From: Tricholoma matsutake
Taxonomy: Eukaryota > Basidiomycota > Agaricomycetes > Agaricales > Tricholomataceae
Length of the DNA stretch: 64,000 nt
Assembly (NCBI GenBank): GCA_026075535.2
Contig: AP026547.1
Span: 7,440,001-7,504,000 of the forward strand
Reading direction: 5' to 3'
A model generated the notes under the pieces. It did no database searches and was not told the origin of the DNA. It saw nothing but the letters and a program-made list of their open reading frames with translations. Both the position numbers and the translations under genes were made by a program. Below are positions 12,031 through 23,089 of the stretch, one piece after another. Within the stretch, counting starts at the first letter, position 1. Each line of letters begins with the position of its first letter.

Positions 12031-12422
12031 TGTTAGGGCGACACCCACTATCTGCTAGCTAAGACTGTGTGGGTTCTCTCTACAAGAAGGGGGTGGGATC
12101 TGTGTGTGTGATTGGGGAACTGATGGTTTTGATGTGAGGGGTTATTAATAGGTGAGTTTGTTGAGATAGGCCATTCACACCACAAGCATAGGTGGAATAC
12201 CTAAGAGAACACAACTGGGGTTCCCTAGGCATATATTTAGGGTTTATGTACTATGTTACATATATTGTACATTGTTGTTACCGACGCACTCGTACATGTG
12301 CATACATTTTGATGCGTGCGAAATAAAATTCTCATGCTATCAAAGTGTAGCGTCATTTAGCATCATTCGACATAATAAAATAAAAATGAAATTTTATTAG
12401 GTAATGGGGTGCTTTCCTAAAA
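12031..12422 (-). repeat. 3' LTR of gypsy copy 1
   Basis: About 392 bp, starting TGTTAGGGCGACACCC and ending TTTCCTAAAA in plus orientation. Comparison with the complete LTR at 46316-46717 (TGTTAGGG to CCTAACA) fixes the borders. The final CA is mutated here. The left flank is GAACC. Confidence 0.85.
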
Positions 12423-12437
12423 TTACCCCCCTTTTAT
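12423..12437 (-). other. Polypurine tract of gypsy copy 1
   Basis: Directly inside the 3' LTR the minus strand reads AAAAGGGGGGTAAT, the expected plus-strand primer of a Ty3/gypsy element. Confidence 0.65.
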
Positions 12438-12640
12438 GCCTCGACTTCCAGGCGAGAAAATATTATGTCTGTCCCCTCTGTGAAATTTTGGTAAGGCCAG
12501 AATCTCATCCCCTCATACACCATTCTCACAATGCGACACGGAGCATTCGGATTACATTTAAAGAATTGGGCAATTGCATTGTGTGCTCGCTTACAATTCT
12601 CTTCAGGCTCCCATGAATTATTTTCATTGGTATAGTTTTT

Positions 12641-13996
12641 CTACTTTATTAAGAACTCCAATTTGTTCCGTTGAAGACATGAGTCTAGAATTTCTTCAAC
12701 TATGTATTCTGGAGCACCTTCTACTATTATCAGAGGTTGCAGAGTAGTTTGTTGACCAGAAATAGTGGGTGGGCGGTAAGGGCATAGGCAGGATACATTA
12801 ATCTCAGGATCAATCTTGAATGATCGGGGTAATTTTAGCACTACCACATTAGGTGAGATCACTTTAGAGATTGCATATGGGCCAACTTGTTTTTCCATAA
12901 GTTTCCTTGAAGGTTGTGGAATATTCAGGTCCTTAGTCACCAACTTTGTACTCTGGAATGCGTGCTTGAGTACAATCCACATGTCACATCATGTCATCAT
13001 GTGCTTTCTTCAATGCCACCTCTGCTTCCTCTTGTACCTTGTGCATCTTAGATACAAAATCTTCTACCGACTGTACTTTGACTTCCCTTCTGGGTTCTAC
13101 TCCCATGCAAGGATGATATCCATAATTCACAAAAAAGGGTGACATACGAGTAGCTGAATGGAATTTGTTATTGTGGGAAAATTTGGCAATTGCCAGCCAT
13201 TCAGGCCAGTTGGTTTGTTGGTAGTTGACAAACATACGTAGGTACTGCTCCAACTCCTGGTTCATTCTCTCTGTCTGCCCATTAGTCTGCGGGTGATATG
13301 CCATAGATAGTTTAGTTTGAATTCCCAATATGTTGTTCAGTTCTCACATAAATGTGGAAGCAAATTGTAGTCCACGATTGGAGATAACGGTATTGGGTAA
13401 CCCATGTAACTGCCATACCTGATTTAGATAGAGGCACACCAGGCCCAATGATGAGGTTTCTGTAGTAGTAGGAATAATATGGACCTCCTTTGTGAAGCGG
13501 TCACATACTACAAATATTACATTGTACCCTTGAGCTTCGGGTAGTCCAGTAATAAAATCCACAGATATATCTTGCCATGGCGCTTTAGGTATAGGGTTCG
13601 GCATTAATTTTCCTGCAGGTTTTTCTGGAAATTTCTTCCCCCTCATGCACATATCACATCCATCCACATACCCCAACACATACTTCAAAATTCTGGGCCA
13701 CCAATAATTTCTCATTACTAATTCCAATGTCTTCCATCATCCTGGGTGTCCAGCAGTTGGCGTATTATGATGTAACTGGACGATCTCCCTTTGCAAATCC
13801 TGATCCTTCGGTACATACACTTTTCCTTGAAACAACACCAATCCTTGTTCCTCAGCCCATCTCCTTTGATATTACCTTTCTTCTCTCCCTTCAGAGCTTT
13901 CACAGCTTCCACTACTTCACCGTCCATTTCCAAACATTGTCTAATTTTAGACAACATTTCCGTTTCCAAGCTAGATGCCCTTGACGCATAGTGCAA
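12641..13996 (-). pseudogene. Gypsy copy 1 integrase with truncated chromodomain
   Basis: Integrase pieces in order: NYWWPRILKYVLGYVDGCDMC (end of the HHCC domain, about 13700-13640), WQDISVDFITGLP (first catalytic Asp), VISNRGLQFAS (second catalytic position, Asp changed to Asn), then YHPQTNGQTERMNQELEQYL (catalytic Glu, about 13300). The C-terminal part continues to 12641 with GPYAISKVISPNVVVLKLP and ends in EYIVEEILDSCLQRNKLEFLIK, the first strand of a chromodomain. The frame breaks near 13340 and 12983. The Asp to Asn change alone would inactivate the enzyme. Confidence 0.85.
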
Positions 13997-15411
13997 ATGC
14001 GAAAGTATTCAGGTTTGAGTAAGGTAACATTCTTATTGTCCTCCACCCCCCTTTTATGATCAATACGTCTGGATAATGCATCTGCTTTCCTCATTAAGCT
14101 TCCCACTTTGTGGACCAAGTGAAAATTGAAACATGATAGGAATAGTGCCCAACACCCTTGCCGGCGATTAAGCTTTTTAGCAGACATGAAGTATTGCAGA
14201 TTTTGATGATCCGTCCAGATCTCAATCTGATGCGTACATCCCTCCAAATAATGCCTCCACGCCTCCAATGCTTGTATTATCCCCAACATCTCTTTGTCAT
14301 GCACATCATAATTCCTCTCCACATCATCCAACCCTCAGGACAAATATGCACAAGGATGCCATTTGTCATCTTTGCACAGCATTGATAATACTGCTCCAGT
14401 AGCAAAATCAGATGCATCTGATTCCACTCGTAAAGGGTGTGTGAAATCTACTGGGGCTAATATTGGTCCCTCCACAAACTTTCTCTTGAACTCCTCAAAC
14501 ACTGTCTGCTGCTGCTCTCCCCACCTCCACACTACTCCTTTTCACATAAGGTTATGTAAGGGTGTGGCAATTTTAGAAAAATTGTGCACAAAGCAACAAT
14601 AATAATTTGCAAGTCCCAAGAAGGCTTGAACCTCCTTGACACAGGTGGGCGCAGGCCAATCTGTGATTGCCTGTACCTTGATTGGATCCATTTTGATCCT
14701 GTCAGGGCCAATCAATAATCCTAGGAACTCAATCTCGCTTGCCCCAAACACACACTTCTCCAGTTTCAAAAATAGATCATTCTCTGCTAACCTCTGTAGC
14801 ACCTCCTGCACTATTGCCTCATGATTTTCTTCATCCTCCGTGAATATCAGAATGTCATCAATAAATATTATTACCATGCCTTTGTCTATTACGTCCTTGA
14901 AAATGTTGTTCATCATATTTTGAAAGGTCGGGGGACTATTAGTCATCCAAAAAAAATGACAAGCAGCTCAAAGGAACCTCGATGCATGGCAAATGCGGCC
15001 TTCCACTCATCTCCTTTCTTTATTTGTACATTGTTGTATCCCCATCATAAATCCAATTTTGTAAAGACCTTGGCTTTTCCCACCTTGTCAATTATTTCTG
15101 AGATCAACGGCAGGGGGTATGCATTCTTCACTGTCCACTCATTCAGATACCTATAATCTGTACACATCCTCTTCCTTTGGTCTTTCTTTGGCACGAAGAA
15201 TATTGGTGACATCTGCGGTGATTTCGAAGGTCGTATGTATACTTTGTGCAATTGCTCCTTCAGGAATGCATCCACTTCTTCTTGTTCCATCAGAGATAAC
15301 AGATATACCTTTGACTTCTTTGGCACAAACCCTGGCTTCATCTTGATCACATGATCCCATGGCTTCCGCACCGGCATTCACTCAGACTCCTTCCAGAACA
15401 CTGACAGATAT
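13912..15411 (-). pseudogene. Gypsy copy 1 reverse transcriptase and RNase H
   Basis: RT motifs from right to left: [50 protein letters not shown], then after a break near 15045 FQNMMNNIF and VIIFIDDILIFTED (catalytic DD, about 14860), EKCVFGASEIEFLGLLIG and AFLGLANYYCCFVHNFSK. RNase H follows: RVESDASDFATGAVL (Asp), EMLGIIQALEAWRHYLEG (Glu), IWTDHQNLQYF (Asp), HKVGSLMRKADALSRR. The order is normal for Ty3/gypsy pol. Stops near 15045, 14540 and 14333 break the frame. Confidence 0.88.
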
Positions 15412-15529
15412 TCATGATACACTTTTGGCACCCATTCCTCCACTGGCTTCTCCACCTTCATGATATTCTTGTCCCATGACTGGCCTCCACAAATTGCTCT
15501 AAAGGTTTGCTTCTGCTCTTCTTTCTCAA

Positions 15530-16252
15530 TCATGACCAGAATGTCCCCATTTGGCATTTCCTCATCCTCACTTCCTCCATCATAACAGAATACTTCCTCA
15601 GACGTTCTTTCTCTTTCTCTTTCCTTTTTTCCTTCTTCATCTTCCTCCCATACACATTACATTCCTTAGGACAATGAGTCATTTGTACTTTCCCAGTTTT
15701 CCAATCAATTTTGGGATTATGCTTCCATAACCATGGACATCCTATTATTAGATTGGTTTTCCCAGGATCACACACTTCGAATACTGCTTGCTCCTGATGC
15801 TCCTGATACTTTAGGACCATAGTCACCTCCTCCTTGATAGTTCCTCCATGATTGACTGTTCCATCAATATTGTACACCATTATAGATTGCGCCAGCTTGC
15901 GTGTGTTAATACCATTTCTGGTAATTAAGGACCAATTAATGAATAATCCTGTATCACCACTATCAAGCAACACTTCCACATCAATTGCTGCATGTGTGTC
16001 CACTGTCTTCAGTCCCACAGTCAAGGTGATTTTGGGTTCTATTTGCGCAGAGCAAATAAAGAATTTAGGGGTTTTCAGAAATGATGCGTGACAATTTTCT
16101 TTGTCACGTGATTGACAACAGTTGTACTCCTTTTCATCACGTGATTCAGAATGGTTGTACTCCTCCTTGATTTCCTTTTCTGATTTGCTCTGGGTTTCCT
16201 CGGATACTAATACATTGTAACAATTCTGGGTCACCAATGGGGAAACCTTCAC
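15530..16252 (-). pseudogene. Gypsy copy 1 aspartyl protease region
   Basis: An open frame of 240 residues includes VEVLLDSGDTGLFINWSLI, a retropepsin active site in which DSGAT is changed to DSGDT; copy 2 has the normal DSGATG. TNLIIGCPWLWKHNPKIDW is the typical flap-side block of this family. It ends near 15530, upstream of the RT, with a Lys/Glu-rich linker. Confidence 0.82.
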
Positions 16253-17334
16253 TGGGACTCTTCCACAAAATTCTTCTGCCTGCCTTCCTCTGGCTTCACT
16301 TCCTCGATTGTAGCTTCCCTAATCTTTCTTTTCTGCCTACAATTCCTAGAAATGTATCCTAACTGCCCACAGTTAAAATATTTAAATGGGGCTCGTCTCC
16401 CTGCTTGATCAACCTCCATTGCCTCCGCTGGTGCTGCTGACTCCGTAACTATAGGTGTCACTGCCATGGCTGGTGGCTGCGCCCTTGGAGCTTGCACCTG
16501 AGGCACCTTTCCTTTCTCAGACTTTCCTCCTGATGGCTTTCCAAATTTACTACTTCCATACATCAACTTCGACTCTGCCTGTTCCTGCCGATATTGCCGG
16601 TCAAGGCACATTGCCCAATTATACCACTCATCCAACTTCTCTGGCATAGAAGGTAGTCAGTAGATAGACTTGAATAAAGAGGGATTTAATCCTGCTTTCA
16701 AAAACTCTACCAATGCAGCTTCTCCCATGTCCATTTGTGAAGCTTCTGCAAAATAAATTCATCCACCATTAGGGAACCTTGGTGCATGGTCTTTAATTTA
16801 GCATTGGCTGTCGCCTTTGGATTAGGGTCTCCAAACTGTGCCTCCAATCTCCAGAAATTCTTTGAAGGTTGCAAATGGTTTATTTCCTGCGGCAATTTGA
16901 TTAATAGCCTCATTTCTCCAGAACAGTGCTTTCCCCCCCTGAATGTATGAGAGAGCAAACATAATCCTAGACTCAGCTGTACAAAACTCTGGCTTCCTCC
17001 CATGGATGTACAATACTATAGAGCTGATGAAGGATTTTGTATTCTCCATGGTACCATCAAAGATTTGCGGGGGTGCGTACTTAGGTAAGCATGCTTTTCC
17101 ATCTCCGGATTTCTCTGCCATCTCATCCTCCTGCAACATCCACTCCACCATCTCCTCCATCTCATCATCTCTTTCTCCTGTCATCTCTGGCTGTACTTCT
17201 GCTTGTCTGGGCTGTGATGCTGCCAACACTGACACTAATTGGGACATTTGCACTATAAGCGCATCAATTTTCACCTCTAGTGCTGGTGTGGGAACAGGAT
17301 TAGGGCCGGGATTAGAAGTTGAAGGTTCGGACAT
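16249..17334 (-). pseudogene. Gypsy copy 1 gag
   Basis: The frame starting at 17334 (MSEPSTSNPGPNPVPTPALE) has a coiled N-terminal region and the gag core PPQIFDGTMENTKSFISS. It breaks near 16850, where copy 1 lacks a CT dinucleotide that copy 2 retains. It resumes as LEAQFGDPNPKATANAKL and then 16647-16249, which contains the nucleocapsid knuckle. In copy 1 the knuckle reads YFNCGQLGYISRNC (first Cys and the His both changed to Tyr), against CFNCGQLGHISRNC in copy 2. Both changes are transitions. Gag would form the particle and bind element RNA. Confidence 0.85.
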
Positions 17335-17822
17335 AATTGTATTATCTGTGATGAATCACTTCTTTGACAAATTCAAGATTGGTTCTTTGGGACCTCTCCA
17401 AATGTTTACAGGTCACGTGATCATTTGTCAATCATTTGTCAATGGTTCATCAATTGTTTGTCATTTGTTGGGCGCCTAATTTGACACTTTGGATCAATAA
17501 CCCTTCCAACAGTACCTGATCTCGGGGATAACACTGAATTCAGCTTGTAACTAAAATAGTCGTCTGAATAGAGTGATGTAAATTGTAACTAAACCAGATC
17601 CAATCGGTTGTCTGGTTGCAGCTGTCCTAATGATGAGCGCTGCCTCTTGATCACTGGCAGTCGCAATGTAAGGCGAGCAGCTTACAAAAGAAAAGGTAGA
17701 TTACGTATATACAAGTACTTCTGGCTCATGCTGAAAGGATGAGTAATTGGATGTGGCACAGTGAAACAATGATGTATGTGCAAGTAAGAGAAGGCACACT
17801 GATATGGGAAGTTGTGTTCTTC

Positions 17823-17886
17823 TGTTAGGGTGACACCCACTATCTGCTAGCTAAGACTGTGCGGGTTCTTTCTACAAGAAGGGAGT
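17823..17886 (-). repeat. 5' LTR stub of gypsy copy 1
   Basis: Starts TGTTAGGGTGACACCC and matches the first 64 bp (plus orientation) of the 392-402-bp LTR, then stops at GAAGGGAGTG. The rest is lost. 17335-17822 is the untranslated leader, which is also present beside copy 2. Confidence 0.85.
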
Positions 17887-18235
17887 GACAAAATCAACAT
17901 ATTTAGAGCAAAATTCATTTGAAAAGTGTTGATAACTATTGTATTTACTATTAATATCACATATTAATGCCTCTTATTAACATATGAAAACCATTATCAT
18001 GTTGGACAATCCCAAAATCTGAATTTAATTGATGAAAATCTTGAATATGAGTCTTTGTAGCTGAAAAAATCAAATGATATTATTACATAAGCATACCCCT
18101 GGCATACCCCTGTACCCTTCTAAGGGTACAGGGGTATGCAAGGGTATGAACTTCCAAACCCCTACCCTTACCCCTCATACCCTTAGCCCAAAAACACAAG
18201 GGTATACCCCTACCCCTGCCTTGCCTTAGTTCTGG
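17887..18235. repeat. AT-rich stretch, then TACCCCT-rich remnant with perfect hairpin
   Basis: 17887-18085 is AT-rich and featureless. 18091-18235 is built of TACCC/CCCCT words and contains a perfect inverted repeat with 18-bp arms (GCATACCCCTGTACCCTT) and a 2-nt loop at 18102-18139. This could be the end of a small DNA transposon. No partner end was found. Confidence 0.5.
18102..18139. repeat. Perfect 18-bp-arm palindrome, 2-nt loop
   Basis: Arms 18102-18119 and 18122-18139 are exact reverse complements around CT. The structure could extrude as a cruciform. Confidence 0.9.
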
Positions 18236-18872
18236 TGCTGGTAGGCACAGCATCATTGTTGTTGTCAACTGCACACACTCACAATCCACCCTACAAGCAG
18301 GCTCACAGGCATGGGGTGGGTGTGTTGTTCATTTTGGGGGTCTCCTAGTTTGGAGGGGTCAGTGATGTGGCATGCAAGGGGAGGTAGGTGGGTGTTTACC
18401 AGGTGGGGATTCTGCTTTGCAGGTCTCCTGGTACCCCTCTGGCCATCTCCTACCCACTCACATCCCATTTGGATGGGGAAAAGAGGTTGGCATGGGTGTC
18501 ATTGGGTCTGTGTTGTCTTGTGTCAGTCTGTCATTACCAGTAGATTAGAACCTAGAAAACAAAAGAAACAAACCAGTTAGTTTATAAAAACAAAAAGCAA
18601 ATGAAAAAAAAAAAATTGCATAGGGCCCAAACGATGCAGATTGTGTCATTTGGGCCCATGTTCCATCCAGTCGGCTTGTTTGCAGGTTGTAGGTGTCAGC
18701 ATGACATGGCCAGTGTACAAGGGGGTGGGGTGCTTACCTGGTGTATCTGTCCCCCTCATCCATCATCGTCATGCCCTGGCACCCTCTTTGTGGGCCATCA
18801 TCAGTGGTGGGTTTGCAGATGGGTGTGGCATGCTTGTTTCCAGGGTTTTGTGCTGGTGCTAACAAAGAAAAC

Positions 18873-19308
18873 TGTAAGGGGAAGGGGGGACTCAGGGGGG
18901 GGTGCCCTGTGTGTTTCTCCTATTTTTTACATTTGTCCTATATTTTTCCTCACTTCATTTCCTTCTATTCTTCATTTTCTATGATTTTTCCTTTTTTTAT
19001 TACTAATTTCCCTTTCTATCACATTTGTGCATGTTGACAGTTTTATATTTAGAGGTGGAGCACCCCTTCCAACATCTACCCCTTGGTATGATGTCATTTG
19101 GCGGCCTTGATCTGCCTATCTCCACCTTTTCTATTTTTAGATTATTATTTGATTTTTGCAGTCTTCACATATACTGGGCATTGGCAATGGGGTCCTCAGA
19201 GTTTTCTCTTCAGATTTCCCTTTGCTAGGTGTGCCTCCAATCCCTGTAATATGTGGTATAATTTTAACTTTGGATTTCCCTTTGCTAGAGGCTGAGGCTG
19301 CCCTTATA
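18873..19308 (+). repeat. Solo LTR, family R1, copy a
   Basis: 436 bp from TGTAAGGGGAAGG to TGCCCTTATA, flanked by AAAAC and AGAAC (5-bp duplication with one mismatch). It is highly similar to 34618-35043 and 47703-48127. TRTAAGGG ends and 5-bp duplications indicate an LTR. No internal region of this family is in the window. Confidence 0.82.
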
Positions 19309-19472
19309 AGAACAAAGAAAACAAAGAAATTAGTTAAATTGAATATGAAAGAATGAAAGAAAAAACTTACCACATGGTGGCTTGTTTGTGGCCATAGGTG
19401 GTGTTGCTGGCCCTGTGTTTGTTGTTGTGGGAGTCTGTGTTGATGGGGCATTGGAGTGGGTTGGTGGGTGAC

Positions 19473-20333
19473 TAGTGCTTGAAGGTCTGGTCCTTGGTTA
19501 TGTAACAGTCTTTTGGAATTCTGAGATGTAATCTGCTTGTTAAAGCCTTGCAACTTATCCTGGCATTTCAGGTTTTTTTGTACACAATGTCAAGATAGGA
19601 CCAAAAGATTTTGTCATTATGCCTCAGTGGTTTTTACAGAATTAAACATAGTAAACACAAATCAAATTTTCCAGGTCATACACTTTTCTCAAAACCTCAG
19701 AAAATGTATAGACTGGAAAAACTGTTTTATGTTTACAGTGCTTTGCATAAAGCTTGACAGTTGCCGAAATTTGATAAACATGAGCAAATTTGATGTCGTG
19801 GTCATTTTGGCTTCCACAATGGCTTTCTAGCATATATTTTGGTGAAGAAAGTGTATATAAATGGTCTTAGGAGTTTACTATCAAGTAAATTTTTATTCAA
19901 CATGTCCTCTGAAGTGCTGTACTGAGAAATAACAATATTTGATCATATGCAAGCCAGAATCTTCTAGAGATCTATTTTGGAAGTACACAGTCAACTATTT
20001 GCAGACAATGACACTCTGAGACCATTTATCTACACTTCCTTCACCAGAATATAAGCTAGAAAGCCATTGTGGAAGCCATAAAATGACCATGACATTAAAT
20101 TTGCTCATGTTTATCAAATTTCAGCAACTGTCAAGCTTTATGCAAAGCGCTGTAATATGTTTAATTCTGTAAAAACCACTGAGGCATAATGTGAAACCTT
20201 TTCAATCATATCTTGACATTGTGTACAAAAGGTCCTGAGATGCCAGGATAAGTTGTAAGGCTTTAACAAGCAGATTACATCTCAAAATTCCAAAAGACTG
20301 TTACATAACCAAGGACTGGACCTTCAAGCACTA
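19473..20333. mobile_element. hAT-type foldback/MITE, 861 bp
   Basis: It begins TAGTGCTTGAAGGTC and ends CCTTCAAGCACTA, with perfect 8-bp target duplications TGGGTGAC at 19465-19472 and 20334-20341. Nearly the whole element is an inverted repeat: arms of roughly 330-400 bp around a short centre near 19880-20000. A TAGNG terminus with an 8-bp duplication is the hAT signature. There is no coding capacity, so it is non-autonomous. Confidence 0.88.
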
Positions 20334-20495
20334 TGGGTGACAGAGTGGTGGTGGTGGTAAGAGAGGGAGGGAGCTGCCAGCATTGATGGTGGTGGTGGTG
20401 AGTGATGAGCTGGCAATGTTGATGACACAGCTGTGTGCTTTGTCATACAAAGCCAAACAGTGGTATAGTTGCATCAATAACAACACCATATCACT

Positions 20496-20572
20496 GGCTG
20501 CATAGTGTAACAGTAATATGTCTCTGTACTTTATTAGTTAATCATGAGGCTACAAGTTCAAATATCTTTTGT
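20496..20572 (+). promoter_or_regulatory. tRNA-like module of TLE-1 (outward)
   Basis: A-box-like CATAGTGTAACAGTAATATG (20501-20520) and B-box-like ACAAGTTCAAATATC (about 20552-20566), about 30 nt apart. It points to the right terminus. It is degenerate and not a functional tRNA. Confidence 0.5.
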
Positions 20573-20863
20573 GTCAGTATTTTGCTAAGCTCAAATGGTC
20601 TGTTTGGATGCATGTGGACTGTCTTTGCTGGTCCAACCTGGTTGATCATGGATATGGATGGACAAAATCTGTGGAATCTGAGTAAAATCCATGGAATCCA
20701 TGTTAGTCTGCATGGATCTGTGTGGACTGTCACACCCTGTTGCACAGCTAAAATGGTTCATTGTGTGGATTGCAAATCTGTGTGGAGTCCATGCAGATCC
20801 ATGCGGAGTCCATGTAATTCTGTGTGGATCTGCATGGAATATATGGGGGAGTGTAAAGACCTC

Positions 20864-21498
20864 CTACATTCTTGCAACACCTGTGCTCAGTGTTCTGCAA
20901 CCAATGTCTTCCATTGTGTTGATGGTTTGGAGACACCTATTTGTTCAGGGTTTAAATCCAAATCAGATGGTAACATTTTGGGATGCACAGTCGTCCATCC
21001 AGCTTCTGTCAAATTTTGTTTCATGGTGGCCATCAAGTTTTTGTTTGAACATTTCTTTTTGCCAGTTGATTCAGCTATCTGCATATCTTTCCAAACTGCC
21101 TCTGTGTTTTTAGCATCCATATAATCATCTGCAATTGTCTGATCTAACTCTTGCCATATATGTTGATCATTTGCCCTCTTAGGCATTGATATCTTCATCT
21201 GAGTGTGAAAGTTGTCAAGTGAGTCCAAATATATTTGAATTCTTTATCACTTGAGCATGTCACTTTGAAAAGGAATGTTTATCAAACACTTCCTCCCATG
21301 TGTTTGTCTCATTTCTGAGATCATGCTCTGTTTGCCATGGTTTAAAGATGGTCAGCATGGTTAAGCAATAGTACTCTCTGTCTCCCTGATCAGGTCTTGG
21401 AAGTGTAGGGCCTATGAAATTAGGAACCCTTTTTTTTTCATTGGAAAGCCAATGTACTCCATGAGTTGCTGCCAATGGATATTCAGATACAAATGACA
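20864..21498 (-). pseudogene. Helitron Rep/helicase fragment (downstream piece)
   Basis: The minus frame 21499-21260 reads SFVSEYPLAATHGVHWL then FIGPTLPRPDQGDREYYCLTMLTIFKPW, a block found in basidiomycete Helitron proteins after the Helitron_like_N domain. A further piece (21228-20887) follows after stops. The sequence joins to the piece at 25713-27010 once TLE-2 is removed: CTGTCATTTG is shared, giving LLSF-VSEYPL. TLE-1 ends it on the left, so the helicase domain itself is not in the window. Confidence 0.78.
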
Positions 21499-21670
21499 CT
21501 AAACTTTACACTGCCCCACATAGTCCTGGAGGAATCCAGTAGGACTCACCAGGAATCCTGGTATGTTACCAAATGTCCAACCATAATGGAAAGTCAATTT
21601 GATATCTTATGAGTTCAAGTGCCTCAGCTTCAGAAATTTCACAACATGCCCACAAAACAGATTTGTGCAA

Positions 21671-21752
21671 AGCAGGAATTGAACTCAAGACCTCATGATG
21701 AGGAATCACATGACAAACCAGACAAGTGTGCTCAACCAGTTGAGCCACAGGA
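21671..21752 (-). promoter_or_regulatory. tRNA-like module of TLE-2, left (outward)
   Basis: On the minus strand the A-box-like TGGCTCAACTGGTTGAGC is followed about 45 nt later by the B-box-like TTGAGTTCAATTCCTGC. It faces the left terminus. Confidence 0.7.
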
Positions 21753-21854
21753 GAATTATTTGTTATGCATGTAAAGTTTATGACTCAAACTCAAACTCAA
21801 GCATGTAATCTCTCTCAAAGTCACTATTAAGATCAAATAATTTTAATCAACTAC

Positions 21855-22125
21855 ATCCCTCATGTCTAATGCAAGGGATACAATACAATTAACTACATAA
21901 AAAAAGCCCTCCCATGCACCTCATGCAAGGGAGAGCCCTAAAGATATTTACAGATAAAACTAAATCCCCTTGCATTCAATGCGAGGGGGAGGGCGACAAT
22001 TATGAATAAATAAAGAAAATCCCCTCGCCATTGTAAAATGTGGGGGAGGGGGAGGGCATTAATATGAAAGAAAAAAAATGAAAAAAACCCTCCCCATGCA
22101 AAATGTGGGGGAGGGGTTGGCCTGG
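21855..22125. repeat. Ladder of GC-rich hairpins in TLE-2
   Basis: About five short inverted repeats of the form CCCTC...GAGGG lie at roughly 55-65-bp spacing, separated by A-rich spacers. Examples are CCCCTTGCATT with AATGCGAGGGG near 21965-21988, and ACCCTCCCCA with TGGGGGAGGGGTT near 22087-22118. Confidence 0.7.
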
Positions 22126-22366
22126 TGGTGTCTCATCATGGTGTGGGCACATGGGTCCCGCTCTGTAATTTACCCTCCCCCACCTATTCCAGTTGGAGTC
22201 CAGTTATTCTGGTCAGAGTCCAGTTATTCCAGTCAGAGTCCAGTTATTCCAGTTATTCTGACCAGATTCTGGTTACTCCAGATGCTCAACTTAGAGTATA
22301 TACCCTAATGGATAGTCAAATTTCAAGTCATAAGTTGTCAAAGTGCCTACAAAATATATTTGTGCA

Positions 22367-22452
22367 GAGTAAGGATTGAACTCAAGACATCTTGATTAGA
22401 GTGATCACATGACAAACCAAACATGTGTGCTTAACCAGTTGAGCCACAGGAG
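22367..22452 (-). promoter_or_regulatory. tRNA-like module of TLE-3, left (outward)
   Basis: Minus strand: A-box-like TGGCTCAACTGGTTAAGC and B-box-like TTGAGTTCAATCCTTAC. It is closely similar to the left module of TLE-2. Confidence 0.7.
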
Positions 22453-22539
22453 AATTATTAGATAGTAATATAATGTTTATTCATGACACTCTAATTTTTT
22501 TCGGAGTAGTGAAAGATCAAATTTTTTCAATTAACCACA

Positions 22540-22815
22540 TCCCTCACATTGAATGCGAGGGAGTGGGGATGATTGTGATTACATAGATAAACAAAAAATC
22601 CTCCCTCTCACATCTTGTGAGAGGGAGTTTTATTTATATACATAAAAAGCTAACCCCTTGCGCCGAACGCAAGGGGGGAGGTAAAAACATGAAGAAAAAA
22701 ATCCCTCCCCCATGCAAAATGGGGGAGGGGGGGCACAATACTAATAAATAATTAAAAGTACAAAAAAAATCCCTCCTCACACAAAGTGTGGGGGAGGGGG
22801 AGGGGGAGGGGACGT
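22540..22815. repeat. Ladder of GC-rich hairpins in TLE-3
   Basis: At least five hairpins lie at about 55-65-bp intervals. The best is perfect, with 12-bp arms CTCCCTCTCACA (22601-22612) and TGTGAGAGGGAG (22616-22627). Another has arms CCCCTTGCG and CGCAAGGGG near 22655-22676. Arms differ between hairpins while pairing is mostly kept. Confidence 0.75.
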
Positions 22816-23089
22816 GACCCCGCTGTTGTCTGTCCTTCCACCCATGATCCACCCCACGAGCAGTTGCTCATGAGGCTGGGGGTAGGTGGCTTGTCGTCAT
22901 TGTTGTTCCACCCATGATCCACCCCACAAGCAGTTGCTCATGAGGCTGGGGGCAGGTGGTGTGTCATTGTCGTCTCCTGTCCCTGTTGTCATTGTCCATC
23001 ATCGTTGGCAGCCATGCTTTGCATTCCGGGGGGTTCTGGTGCTGGTAGATGGTGGTGTCATTGTTGTTGTCGCCTGCACACACTCATGA

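Larger units (their letters stand above)
12031..17886 (-). mobile_element. Ty3/gypsy retrotransposon copy 1 (chromodomain type), degraded
   Basis: Minus-strand element with gag, protease, RT, RNase H, integrase and a truncated chromodomain, in that order from right to left. A full LTR lies at its 3' (left) end and a 64-bp LTR stub at its 5' (right) end. Several stops and frameshifts make it inactive. Gypsy copy 2 at 43843-46717 is a close relative and shows the undamaged form of several motifs. Confidence 0.92.
18236..20863 (+). mobile_element. TLE-1, member of the tRNA-like-flanked TIR family, left end lost
   Basis: The right end reads ATGGGGGAGTGTAAAGACCTC at 20843-20863, the family terminus. 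Inside it lie a subterminal zone rich in ATGGATC/TGCATGGA words (20610-20845), an outward-facing tRNA-like module (20496-20572), a GGT-rich stretch (20342-20405) and core modules (18236-18872, 19309-19472). A solo LTR (18873-19308) and a hAT-type foldback (19473-20333) are inserted in the core. The flank to the right is Helitron coding sequence. No left terminus is visible. Confidence 0.72.

Noticed and set aside
18891..19037. Frames across R1 LTRs (phenylalanine-rich, FPHFISFYSSFSMIF)
   Set aside because: They repeat identically at all three solo LTRs and reflect T-rich LTR sequence, not a protein.
21855..22815. Regularly spaced hairpins resembling a CRISPR array
   Set aside because: Spacing is irregular, repeats are not identical, spacers are A-rich and similar to each other, and the genome is eukaryotic.
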